The notes under the pieces are model-generated. The model saw only the letters and a program-made list of their open reading frames with translations. It had not been told where the DNA came from and did not search any database. This document shows, in pieces, positions 48,166 to 55,799 of a stretch of DNA of 64,000 nt. Within the stretch, counting starts at the first letter, position 1; the number at the start of each line of letters is the position of its first letter. Made by a program: the position numbers and the translations under genes. Location of the stretch: NCBI RefSeq assembly GCF_000422805.1, contig NZ_KE383925.1, positions 62,001 to 126,000 of the forward strand. Reading direction: 5' to 3'. The DNA is from Nocardioides halotolerans DSM 19273 (lineage in GTDB: Bacteria > Actinomycetota > Actinomycetes > Propionibacteriales > Nocardioidaceae).

Positions 48166-48687
48166 ATGAGTGAGAGCAGCCCGCAGGTCGGCATCGTGAT
48201 GGGCTCCGACTCCGACTGGCCGGTGATGCGCGCCGCCGCGACGGCGCTGGAGGAGTTCGACGTGCCGTTCGAGGCGGACGTCGTCTCCGCGCACCGGATG
48301 CCGGAGGAGATGCTCGCCTACGGCAAGGAGGCGGCCGGCCGCGGGCTCCGGGTGGTCATCGCGGGCGCCGGGGGAGCGGCCCACCTGCCCGGCATGCTCG
48401 CCTCGGTGACCCCGCTGCCGGTCATCGGGGTACCGGTCCCCCTGGAGAACCTCGACGGGCTCGACTCGCTGCTGTCGATCGTCCAGATGCCCGCGGGCGT
48501 CCCGGTCGCGACGGTCGCGGTCGGCAACGCGCGCAACGCCGGCCTGCTCGCGGTCCGGATCCTGGCCGCGTCCGACGAGGGTCTGCGGCAGCGGATGGTC
48601 GAGTTCCAGGCATCGCTCAAGGAGGCCGCGCAGGCCAAGGGCGCCGCGGTCCGCAACGACGTCGGCCCCCGGAAGCTCGGGTTCTGA
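48166..48687 (+). CDS. purE: N5-carboxyaminoimidazole ribonucleotide mutase
   Basis: 173 residues. MGSDSDWPVM substrate loop, SAHRMPEEM with the catalytic His, AGAGGAAHLPGM and GVPVPLENLDGLDSLLSIVQMPAG are class I PurE motifs. It converts N5-CAIR to CAIR, the step after PurK. Its TGA overlaps the CTG that probably starts the next gene. Confidence 0.95.
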   Translation: MSESSPQVGIVMGSDSDWPVMRAAATALEEFDVPFEADVVSAHRMPEEMLAYGKEAAGRGLRVVIAGAGGAAHLPGMLASVTPLPVIGVPVPLENLDGLDSLLSIVQMPAGVPVATVAVGNARNAGLLAVRILAASDEGLRQRMVEFQASLKEAAQAKGAAVRNDVGPRKLGF

Positions 48688-49874
48688 GCCACCCGACCGC
48701 GAGGCTCGTCGGCCTCGACGTCGCGCGCTGCCTGGCGCTGCTGGGCATGGTGGCCGCGCACGTGCTCGACGCGCGCGACGCCGAGGGCCACCTCACCTGG
48801 CACCGGTGGCTGGTCGAGGGCCGGGCCTCGGCCCTGTTCGCGGTGCTCGCCGGCGTGAGCCTGGCCCTGATGTCGCGGCGCACGAACGCCGCCGGCCTCG
48901 CGGTCCGCGCCCTGCTCGTCGCGCTCGTCGGGCTCGCCCTCGGCGAGCTCGACACCGGCCTGGCGGTGATCCTCACCTATTACGGGCTGCTGTTCCTGCT
49001 GGGGCTGCCGTTCCTCCGCCTGCGGGCGCGCAGCCTCTTCGCGTGCGCGGCCGGGTGGGTGCTCGCCGGCCCGGTCGTCTCCCAGCTGCTGCGTCCGCAC
49101 CTGCCGGTGCGCGGCGCCGCCAGCCCGGCGTTCGACCAGCTCGCGCACCCGCTCCGGCTGCTCTCCGAGCTCCTGCTCACGGGCTACTACCCCTGCCTGA
49201 CCTGGCTCGCCTACCTGCTCCTCGGCCTCGCGATCGGCCGTTGCGACCTGCGCTCCCGGTCGGTGCACACCGGGCTCGTGCTCGGCGCGCTCGCCGCGGC
49301 CGTGCTGACCTTCGTGGTCTCCCGGGCGCTCACCGAGCAGGCGTGGGTGCTGCGCCGGCTGCTGCCGGACGCCGGTGCGTACGGCGACGTCTCGACGGCC
49401 GACGCGTTCGTCGACGCGATCTCCGGAGGCATGCACGGCACGACCCCGGCGGGCGGCTCGTGGGCCTGGCTGCTCGTGGTGGCGCCGCACAGCGGGACGC
49501 CGTTCGACCTGGCGCACACCGGAGGAAGCGCGGCGCTGGTGATCGGACTCTGCCTCGCGCTGGTCGCCCGCCTGCCGGCGCCGTCCGCTCGCGCGGCGGC
49601 GATGGCCTTCGGGGCGGGCACGGCCACGCTCAGCCTCTACAGCCTCCACGTCGTGATGCGCACCGAGCCGGTGTGGCCGGACGAGGTGCCGGCGTCGTTC
49701 GGCCGGCACGTGCTCGTGCTGGTGGCGCTGGGCGCGGTCCTCGTCGCGGCGCGCCGGCGCGGGCCGCTCGAGGCCGTCGTCAGCACGGCGAGCGCGGCCG
49801 TCTCGCGATGGACGACGGCCCGGCACGACCCGGGCTGTGAGGACCCCACGGAGGCCTCACAGCCCGGGCGGTGA
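48684..49874 (+). CDS. Acyltransferase-like multi-pass membrane protein, probable CTG start
   Basis: 396 residues if started at CTG 48684. About ten hydrophobic segments, from VARCLALLGMVAAHV to HVLVLVALGAVLVAARR. The N-terminal RLVGLDVARCLALLGMVAAHV is the conserved first helix of the HGSNAT/DUF418-like (DUF1624) family. It lies upstream of the first ATG (48747), so an ATG start would cut it off. No ATG, GTG or TTG is in frame between; CTG 48684 overlaps the purE TGA as CTGA. These proteins probably transfer acyl groups across the membrane. A terminator hairpin overlaps the 3' end. Confidence 0.7.
   Translation: MSHPTARLVGLDVARCLALLGMVAAHVLDARDAEGHLTWHRWLVEGRASALFAVLAGVSLALMSRRTNAAGLAVRALLVALVGLALGELDTGLAVILTYYGLLFLLGLPFLRLRARSLFACAAGWVLAGPVVSQLLRPHLPVRGAASPAFDQLAHPLRLLSELLLTGYYPCLTWLAYLLLGLAIGRCDLRSRSVHTGLVLGALAAAVLTFVVSRALTEQAWVLRRLLPDAGAYGDVSTADAFVDAISGGMHGTTPAGGSWAWLLVVAPHSGTPFDLAHTGGSAALVIGLCLALVARLPAPSARAAAMAFGAGTATLSLYSLHVVMRTEPVWPDEVPASFGRHVLVLVALGAVLVAARRRGPLEAVVSTASAAVSRWTTARHDPGCEDPTEASQPGR
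49829..49868 (+). terminator. Terminator hairpin of the purK-purE operon
   Basis: CCCGGGCTGTGAGG (49829-49842) pairs perfectly with CCTCACAGCCCGGG (49855-49868), loop 12, within the last codons of the membrane-protein gene. Confidence 0.65.
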
Positions 49875-49929
49875 CCGGTGCCAGCGCCCCGGGCCTGCTG
49901 GAAACCCGGCGTGGTGGACACCCGCTCCA

Positions 49930-49957
49930 GGCGGCGGGCCGTGGGGGGCCCGCCGCC
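49930..49957 (-). terminator. Terminator hairpin of the small gene at 49964
   Basis: GGCGGCGGGCC and GGCCCGCCGCC form a perfect 11-base stem with a six-base loop, seven bases past the minus-strand stop. Confidence 0.65.
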
Positions 49958-49963
49958 GGGTCT

Positions 49964-50305
49964 TCAGGCGACGGCCAGCGGGCGGGCCGCCGGCGTCGCG
50001 TGAGGGAAGCAGTTGAGGTCGGCGAGCATCTCGAGCGCGGCCCGGTCGGGGACGAGGCCGTCGTCGAGGTGACGGCGCAGGTCGACCTCGTCGAGCCGGG
50101 CCGCCACGGCGAGGGCCGCGAGCTCCGGGCCGTGGAGCTCGACCCACGCCGACAGCGAGGAGGGCGACACCCTCGCCAGCCCCCAGGTCTCCGACCACAG
50201 CCGGGGTGCGCACTCGGGTGCGAGCCACGGGGAGAGCAGGTCCTCGAGCCGGGCGCGGTCCCGGCCGGCGGCACCGCGGAGCGAGTCGGGCGGGGGGAGG
50301 TCCAT
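49964..50305 (-). CDS. Uncharacterised 113-aa protein
   Basis: 113 residues, helical and soluble (ARLEDLLSPWLAPECAPRLW, LHGPELAALAVAARLDEVDLRRHLDDG). ATG 50305 is preceded by GGAGG at eight bases on the minus strand, and a strong hairpin follows the stop, which supports a real gene. A palindrome related to the one in the response-regulator promoter lies 58-73 bases upstream of the start. No family recognised. Confidence 0.65.
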   Translation of the reverse strand: MDLPPPDSLRGAAGRDRARLEDLLSPWLAPECAPRLWSETWGLARVSPSSLSAWVELHGPELAALAVAARLDEVDLRRHLDDGLVPDRAALEMLADLNCFPHATPAARPLAVA

Positions 50306-50362
50306 GGCACGAGCCTCCGCGATCGGCGGCTCGGTGGGCAGACGCGGATGCTGGCTGTGCCC

Positions 50363-50378
50363 TAGTGCGTGGGTACCA
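50363..50378. promoter_or_regulatory. Candidate response-regulator site (TAGTGC-N4-GTACCA)
   Basis: TAGTGC and GTACCA around a four-base centre, upstream of the 113-aa protein gene; matches the perfect version at 52612-52627. Confidence 0.45.
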
Positions 50379-50410
50379 CTCGCCCGTGGCGCGTGCGCCC
50401 TGCTCGCGCG

Positions 50411-52021
50411 TCAGGCGCCGGGCAGCCAGACCGAGATGGTCGTCCCGCCCGCGTGGGTGTCCAGGAACAGCGAGCCGCCGGACACCTCGGCTCGGTCCAG
50501 CATCCCGCTGATGCCGCGGTGGCCGGGCGGCGACGACCGCACGCCCGGTGGGAGGCCGACGCCGTCGTCGGTGACGGTCACCGTGACCCCGTCGTCCTCG
50601 AGCACCACCCGGATCGTGACCGTCTGGGCCTGGGCGTGCTTGGCGACGTTGACCATCGCCTCCTTGGCGATCCGCACCGCCTGCGTCCGGGTCGCGACCG
50701 AGAGCTCCAGCTCGCGCGGGTCGGGCTCGTTGGCGATGCTCCACGCGACCGGCGTCAGCTCGAAGATGTGCCCGGCGGCGTCCTCGAGGAGGTCGGTCAG
50801 GTGTGCCGACTCGCTCACGCGCTCGAGCTCGAAGAGCAGCCCGCGCAGGCCGTCGCTGACCGAGGTCACCGTGGTGTGGATCTGGGCCAGATCAGGGACG
50901 AGGTCGGGCGCGGCCTCCTCCAGCCGCCGCCGGAGCAGGCCGAGGCGCAGGTCGACGGCCGCCAGCGCCTGCACCGGCTCGTCGTGCACGTCGGCCGCGA
51001 TCCGCGCGCGCTCGCGCTCCTGCACGTCGACCAGCCGGCGCAGCAGCTGCGTGCGCTGCGCGAGGGTGCGGTCGAGGTCGATCCGGGCGCGGAACCGGTC
51101 GAGGGCGAGCGAGATGTTCTCGGCCGCTCCCGTGAGGAGGCCGCGCAGGTTGTCGTCGAAGACGCCGGCACGGTCGGCGTACAGCGACAGGCTCGCGACC
51201 GCGCGCCCGTGGCTGCCGAGAGGGAGGGCGGCGCCCGAGCGGGCCCAGTCGGTCAGGAAGCGCAGGCGCGGGTCGAGCGGCTCCAGCTCGAAGTCGTTGG
51301 TGAAGCACGCCTCCTCCGTGTCGAGCGAGCGCACGCCGCCGGGCAGGACCCCGCCGTCGCGCCGGATGTCGCGGACCTGGTCGTTGAGGAAGTCGTCGAC
51401 GCTCGGCCACTCGGCGCTGGCCACCGCCAGGCGGGTCGCGAGCGGGCCGGCGCTCGCTCGCATGTGCAGGTCGTCGTCGATGTCGGCCGTCATGACCCAG
51501 GCGCCGATGAAGCCACCGTGCACGACGGCGATGTGGCAGACCTTGCGGAACAGCTCGTCCTCGTGCTCGGCCCTGGCGACGGCCTCGTTGACCTTGGCGA
51601 GGGCGAGGTAGCCCCGGCTCTGACGCCGGACCCTGGCCTCGGACTCCTTCCGCAGCGAGATGTCGAGCACGCTCGCGGCGACCCACGGCCCCGACCCCGT
51701 CACCACCGGGGTGAGGGAGATCTCCGCGGCGAACTCCGTGCCGTCCTTGCGCCGCCCCTTGAGGTCGCGGACGTCGATGTGCCGCGAGATCGGGGCTTCG
51801 AGGTAGGTGTCGCGCAGCGCGGCGTGAGCGTCGGCGCGGGCCCGCGGGAGGAGCACCTCGACGGGCTGCCCCAGCAGCTCCGCGGGCAGGTAGCCGAACA
51901 CCTCGACGGCGCGCCCGTTGAGGTAGCGGATCGCCGCGGTCTCGTCGACGGCGATCACCGCCGTGACCGACGCGTCGAACAGGTCGAAGACCGTCCGGAT
52001 CTGCGGAGCTTGCTCGTTCAC
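50411..52021 (-). CDS. PAS/GAF sensor histidine kinase, NarL-type (HisKA_3)
   Basis: 536 residues, no transmembrane segment. PAS domain about 12-125 (VFDLFDASVTAVIAVDETAAIRYLNGRAVEVFGY), GAF-like domain about 140-310, HisKA_3 with phospho-acceptor His346 in IAADVHDEPVQAL, and an HATPase domain with EAMVNVAKHA and TDDGVGLPPG. It is a cytosolic sensor, possibly of a redox or small-molecule signal. A receiver-only protein precedes it on the same strand and a LuxR-type regulator is divergent. Confidence 0.92.
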   Translation of the reverse strand: MNEQAPQIRTVFDLFDASVTAVIAVDETAAIRYLNGRAVEVFGYLPAELLGQPVEVLLPRARADAHAALRDTYLEAPISRHIDVRDLKGRRKDGTEFAAEISLTPVVTGSGPWVAASVLDISLRKESEARVRRQSRGYLALAKVNEAVARAEHEDELFRKVCHIAVVHGGFIGAWVMTADIDDDLHMRASAGPLATRLAVASAEWPSVDDFLNDQVRDIRRDGGVLPGGVRSLDTEEACFTNDFELEPLDPRLRFLTDWARSGAALPLGSHGRAVASLSLYADRAGVFDDNLRGLLTGAAENISLALDRFRARIDLDRTLAQRTQLLRRLVDVQERERARIAADVHDEPVQALAAVDLRLGLLRRRLEEAAPDLVPDLAQIHTTVTSVSDGLRGLLFELERVSESAHLTDLLEDAAGHIFELTPVAWSIANEPDPRELELSVATRTQAVRIAKEAMVNVAKHAQAQTVTIRVVLEDDGVTVTVTDDGVGLPPGVRSSPPGHRGISGMLDRAEVSGGSLFLDTHAGGTTISVWLPGA

Positions 52022-52061
52022 CAGTGCGCCTCGGGTTCGCGGGGAAGCCGGGCGCGTCACT

Positions 52062-52529
52062 CTACGGCGAGGCGACGCTCGTGTGCGGCTCTTCGCGCAG
52101 CAGTCGCCGCAGGGCGAGTCGCGCGGTCGGCACGGCGAGGACCAGCTCGCCGTCGTGGACCCGTGCCACGAGGTCCCCGAGCGACGACCCGATCCGCCCC
52201 TTGGCGAGGTAGCCGACCGCTCCGGCACGCAGCATCTCCTCGACCACGTCAGGTGCGGTCTCGGCCGTGAGGGCCACGACGAGCGGCGGTGTACGCCGGC
52301 CGACCAGCACGTCGAGGTCGGCGAGCGTGCGCGCACCGACGACGCCGCCACCCGGCATGCGCAGGTCGAGCAGCACCACGTCGGGCCCGGTCCTCTCGAC
52401 CAGCGCGACCAGCTCCTCGCCGTCGGCGGCCGCGCCGACCACGTCGAAGCGCGCGTCGGCCTCGAGCAGCCCGACCGCCGCCGCACGGAACGCCGTGTCG
52501 TCGTCGCCCAGCGCCACGCGAATTGTCAT
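52062..52529 (-). CDS. Stand-alone receiver-domain protein
   Basis: 155 residues. CheY-like receiver with phospho-acceptor Asp55 in VVLLDLRMPG, acidic GDDD at 8-11, and a Lys in VGYLAKG. After the receiver there is only a 25-residue tail, without a helix-turn-helix. ATG 52529 follows AGGGG by seven bases. It lies 40 bases upstream of the kinase gene and could be a phosphate sink or connector between the kinase and the LuxR-type regulator. Confidence 0.88.
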   Translation of the reverse strand: MTIRVALGDDDTAFRAAAVGLLEADARFDVVGAAADGEELVALVERTGPDVVLLDLRMPGGGVVGARTLADLDVLVGRRTPPLVVALTAETAPDVVEEMLRAGAVGYLAKGRIGSSLGDLVARVHDGELVLAVPTARLALRRLLREEPHTSVASP

Positions 52530-52611
52530 GTATTGGCCCCTCTTCGTCCCCCTGCGCTCGATACTGCAGGTCCCCGACATCCGAGACCCAGCCCTGTGCG
52601 GCCTAGACGGG

Positions 52612-52627
52612 TAGTGCGCAGGCACTA
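52612..52627. promoter_or_regulatory. Candidate response-regulator operator (TAGTGC-N4-GCACTA)
   Basis: Perfect inverted repeat in the intergenic region between the receiver gene and the LuxR-type regulator, 22 bases before ATG 52649. Confidence 0.5.
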
Positions 52628-52648
52628 GCCTCGGGCGCCAAGGACCAC

Positions 52649-53320
52649 ATGTCAGGATCCCTCCCGATGGACGACGCCCCCGCACCGATCCGCGTGCTGA
52701 TCGTGGACGACCACGACGTGTTCGCAGCGAGCCTTGCCCAGGTGCTCGGCTTCGAGCCCGACCTGCTTGCGCTCGGCACGGCGAGCTCGATCGCCGAGGC
52801 GCGGAGCCTGATCCCGACGGCGCTCCCCGACGTCGTGCTCATGGACCACCGGCTCCCCGACGGTGACGGCGTGGCGGCGATCGCCGAGCTCAAGCTCCTC
52901 CGGCAGTCCACGAAGTTCGTCGTCCTCACCGCCAGCACCGCCGACCACGTGCTCGTGACCGCGATCGAGGCCGGCGCGTCTGGGTTCCTGTCCAAGTCAC
53001 GCAGCCTCGACGAGGTCAGGTCCGCGGTGCGCGCGGCGTACAGCGGGGAGGCGGTGATCTCGCCCGAGATGCTCGCCCGGCTCCTGCCGCGCCTCAACCG
53101 GCGTCGCGAGCCGGGCCGGGTCGACCTGACCGAGCGGGAGCTGGAGGTGCTGGCGCTGCTGGCGGACGGCCTTCCCAACAGCGAGATCGCCGCCAGGCTG
53201 GTCGTGAGCGTGCACACGGTGCGCAACCACGTCGCCAACCTGTCGGCGAAGCTCGGCGCGCACTCCAAGCTCGAGGCGCTCTCGATCGCCATCCGGCAGG
53301 GGCTGCTGCCCGGGCGGTGA
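52649..53320 (+). CDS. LuxR/NarL-type response regulator
   Basis: 223 residues. Receiver about 14-130 with Asp66 in VVLMDHRLPDG and Lys in GFLSKS; LuxR helix-turn-helix about 158-215 (LTERELEVLALLADGLPNSEIAARLVVSVHTVRNHVANL). It is the likely partner of the HisKA_3 kinase. A palindrome in its own promoter suggests autoregulation. ATG 52649 is taken; ATG 52667 is an alternative. Confidence 0.92.
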   Translation: MSGSLPMDDAPAPIRVLIVDDHDVFAASLAQVLGFEPDLLALGTASSIAEARSLIPTALPDVVLMDHRLPDGDGVAAIAELKLLRQSTKFVVLTASTADHVLVTAIEAGASGFLSKSRSLDEVRSAVRAAYSGEAVISPEMLARLLPRLNRRREPGRVDLTERELEVLALLADGLPNSEIAARLVVSVHTVRNHVANLSAKLGAHSKLEALSIAIRQGLLPGR

Positions 53321-53335
53321 CCCGGTCCTCCAGGG

Positions 53336-53761
53336 TCAGGGGCGTCGCCGGCGCCACTCGATCGCCGGGCAGGTGTCCATCACCATCGGCACCCCGGCCG
53401 CGGTCGTCCGCTCGAACGCCTCCGCGTCGATGACCCCGAGCTGGAACCACACCGCCTTCGCCCCCACGGCCACCGCCTGGTCGGCGAACTCGCCCGCGGC
53501 CTCCGAGCGCCGGAAGACGTCGACCACGTCGATGGGGAACGGCACGTCGGCGAGGGTGGCGTAGCCCTTCTCACCGAGCACCACCAGGCCCTCGTCGGAG
53601 GCGGCCGCGGGGTGGATCGGGACGATCTGCTTGCCGCGCTCCTGGAGCAGTGCCGCGATGGAGTACGCCGTCCGGCTGGTGTCGCCCGACAGGCCCACCA
53701 CGGCCCAGACCTTGCAGTCGTCGAGCATGAACCGGATCGCCTCTGGGTCCTGCCACGTCAT
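53336..53761 (-). CDS. CoA-binding domain protein (YccU-like)
   Basis: 141 residues, full family length. The Rossmann-type CoA site is seen in VWAVVGLSGDTSRTAYSIAALLQ, then VPIHPAA and FPIDVVDVFR, ending with AVWFQLGVIDAEAFERT and VMDTCPAIEW. Small stand-alone CoA-binding proteins of this kind have no settled function. It converges on the response regulator with a 15-base gap. Confidence 0.85.
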   Translation of the reverse strand: MTWQDPEAIRFMLDDCKVWAVVGLSGDTSRTAYSIAALLQERGKQIVPIHPAAASDEGLVVLGEKGYATLADVPFPIDVVDVFRRSEAAGEFADQAVAVGAKAVWFQLGVIDAEAFERTTAAGVPMVMDTCPAIEWRRRRP

Positions 53762-53890
53762 GCGTCCGAGCCTAGAAGGCTGTCCATGAGGACCACGCCG
53801 ACCGCCGAACGGACGACTCCGGCTCATTCGCCCACGGCGCCGGAGGCGGCGCACCTACCTTGACCGGGCGGGGGGTCTGACATGGGGGAT

Positions 53891-53921
53891 GCCCGGTCGG
53901 TGTGACGAACGCCGGCCGGGC
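53891..53921. other. Imperfect hairpin in the 201-base gap before the acyl-CoA dehydrogenase gene
   Basis: GCCCGGTCGG and CCGGCCGGGC pair at nine of ten positions around an 11-base loop, with GATGCC/GGCATC sequences near the flanks. The rest of 53762-53962 holds no gene. Confidence 0.35.
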
Positions 53922-53949
53922 GTCGGCATCTCGTCGGGCCCGCCGGACC

Positions 53950-53955
53950 TACGAT
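53950..53955 (+). promoter_or_regulatory. -10 element of the acyl-CoA dehydrogenase gene
   Basis: TACGAT ends seven bases before ATG 53963; leaderless layout. Confidence 0.55.
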
Positions 53956-53962
53956 GTGACCC

Positions 53963-55153
53963 ATGAGTAACGCTGACTCCGCCCCCCTCTTCGCGCTCAC
54001 CGAGGAGCACCGCGCGATCCGCGAGGCGGTGCGGTCGCTGTGCGAGGCCAAGGTGGCGCCGTACGCCGCCGACGTCGACGAGCAGGTGCGCTACCCGGAG
54101 GAGGCCGCCGCGGCCCTGCAGGCCGCCGACTTCCACGCTCCCCACGTGCCCGAGGAGTACGGCGGGGCCGGCGCGGACGCGCTCGCCACGGTGCTGGTGA
54201 TCGAGGAGGTCGCGCGCGTCGACATGAGCGCCTCGCTGATCCCCGCGGTCAACAAGCTCGGCTCGCTGCCGGTGCAGCTGGGCGGGTCGGAGGAGCTCAA
54301 GAAGCACTACCTCGGCGCGCTGGCCAGGGGCGAGGGCGGCTTCTCCTACTGCCTGTCCGAGCCCGACGCCGGCTCCGACGCGGCCGCGATGAAGACCCGG
54401 GCGGTGCGCGACGGGGAGCACTGGGTGCTCGACGGCGTGAAGCGCTGGATCACCAACGCCGGCCCGGGCAAGTGGGAGTCCGACTACTACACGGTGATGG
54501 CCGTGACGGACCCCGAGAAGCGCTCCCGCGGCATCTCGGCGTTCGTGGTCGAGAAGTCCGACGCGGGCGTGTCGTTCGGCGCCCCGGAGAAGAAGCTCGG
54601 CATCAAGGGCTCGCCGACCCGCGAGGTCTACCTCGACAACGTCCGCATCCCGGCCGACCGGATGATCGGCGCCGAGGGCACCGGCTTCGAGACCGCGATG
54701 CGCACCCTCGACCACACCCGGGTCACGATCGCCGCCCAGGCGGTCGGCGTCGCCCAGGGCGCCCTCGACTACGCGCTGGGCTACGCCCAGGAGCGTCAGC
54801 AGTTCGGCAAGAACATCGCGGACTTCCAGGGGCTGCAGTTCCTGCTCGCCGACATGGGCATGAAGGTGGAGGCGGCGCGCCAGCTCACGTACGCCGCCGC
54901 GGGGCGCTCCGAGCGCAACGACCCCGACCTCACCTTCTTCGGCGCCGCGGCCAAGTGCTTCGCCTCGGACGTAGCCATGGAGGTCACCACCAACGCGGTG
55001 CAGGTGCTCGGCGGCTACGGCTTCACCCGCGACTACCCGGTCGAGCGGATGATGCGCGACGCCAAGATCACCCAGATCTACGAGGGCACCAACCAGGTCC
55101 AACGGATCGTGATGGCCCGCCAGCTCCTCGCCGGGGTGCAGAGCCAGGTCTGA
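53963..55153 (+). CDS. Acyl-CoA dehydrogenase (FadE25-like candidate)
   Basis: 396 residues. Full set of motifs: SYCLSEPDAGSDAAAMKTRA, WITNAGPGKWE, and AVQVLGGYGFTRDYPVERMMRDAKITQIYEGTNQVQRIVMAR. The short helix YEGTNQVQR carries the Glu of the short-chain acyl-CoA dehydrogenases. It is on the same strand as, and about 5 kb from, purK/purE; in mycobacteria fadE25 (Rv3274c) follows purE, so this is the likely equivalent (inference). Confidence 0.93.
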   Translation: MSNADSAPLFALTEEHRAIREAVRSLCEAKVAPYAADVDEQVRYPEEAAAALQAADFHAPHVPEEYGGAGADALATVLVIEEVARVDMSASLIPAVNKLGSLPVQLGGSEELKKHYLGALARGEGGFSYCLSEPDAGSDAAAMKTRAVRDGEHWVLDGVKRWITNAGPGKWESDYYTVMAVTDPEKRSRGISAFVVEKSDAGVSFGAPEKKLGIKGSPTREVYLDNVRIPADRMIGAEGTGFETAMRTLDHTRVTIAAQAVGVAQGALDYALGYAQERQQFGKNIADFQGLQFLLADMGMKVEAARQLTYAAAGRSERNDPDLTFFGAAAKCFASDVAMEVTTNAVQVLGGYGFTRDYPVERMMRDAKITQIYEGTNQVQRIVMARQLLAGVQSQV

Positions 55154-55159
55154 CCAGGT

Positions 55160-55732
55160 TCAGTCGCAGGTGTCGCAGAGGCCGGTCGGCAGCAGCTCCA
55201 TGTAGCACGTGGGGCAGGTCTGCACGGGCCGGGCTTCTGCGGCCGCCTTCTTGAGGCGGGCGCGCGTGTTGGCGAGCTGCGGCACCAGCGCGGCGGTGCC
55301 GCCGCCGTCGGGCAGGTCGGCGGCCTCGAAGAACCGGTGGCACTCCAGCCGCTGGCGGGCGGCGTGGTCGTCGGGGTCGGCCGGCTCCTCGCCGGTGAGC
55401 TCGAGCACGAGGCCGGCGTACGCCGACCCGACGCTCCCCTCGCGGTTGACGCACAGGGCCGAGATGAGCGGCTCGTCGCGCGCGGCGCTGTCGCGGCCCA
55501 CGTCGGCGAGAACGCCGTCGATCCAGTAGTGCACGCGCCGGTCGGTGTGGATCCCGCTGCGCTCCTGCACGGCCGCGGCGAGCTCCTTGTGGGTGACCAC
55601 GCTGCGGTAGCTGCGCGCCACCTCGACGAGGTACAGCCGGGCCTCGGCGACCCACGCGGCCCGCGCCTCCTCGACGCCGACGTCCTCGGCGTTGCGAGTG
55701 GTGTCGGGCGCGGCCTGGGTCGTCTCGGTCAC
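55160..55732 (-). CDS. Uncharacterised protein with C-terminal zinc ribbon
   Basis: 190 residues. The N-terminal half (RAAWVAEARLYLVEVARSY, THKELAAAVQERSG, VHYWIDGVLADVGRDSAARDEPLISALCV) reads as a winged-helix-like module. The last 20 residues hold CPTCYMELLPTGLCDTC, two CxxC pairs that fit a zinc ribbon. Nucleic-acid binding is therefore plausible. The family is not recognised. It converges on the acyl-CoA dehydrogenase with a six-base gap. Confidence 0.7.
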   Translation of the reverse strand: MTETTQAAPDTTRNAEDVGVEEARAAWVAEARLYLVEVARSYRSVVTHKELAAAVQERSGIHTDRRVHYWIDGVLADVGRDSAARDEPLISALCVNREGSVGSAYAGLVLELTGEEPADPDDHAARQRLECHRFFEAADLPDGGGTAALVPQLANTRARLKKAAAEARPVQTCPTCYMELLPTGLCDTCD

Positions 55733-55799
55733 GCCTCAGTGCACCACGTCGGGGCGGTGACGGCCGCATCGCGCCCGCCCGCGTCCGGCGTACGGACGG

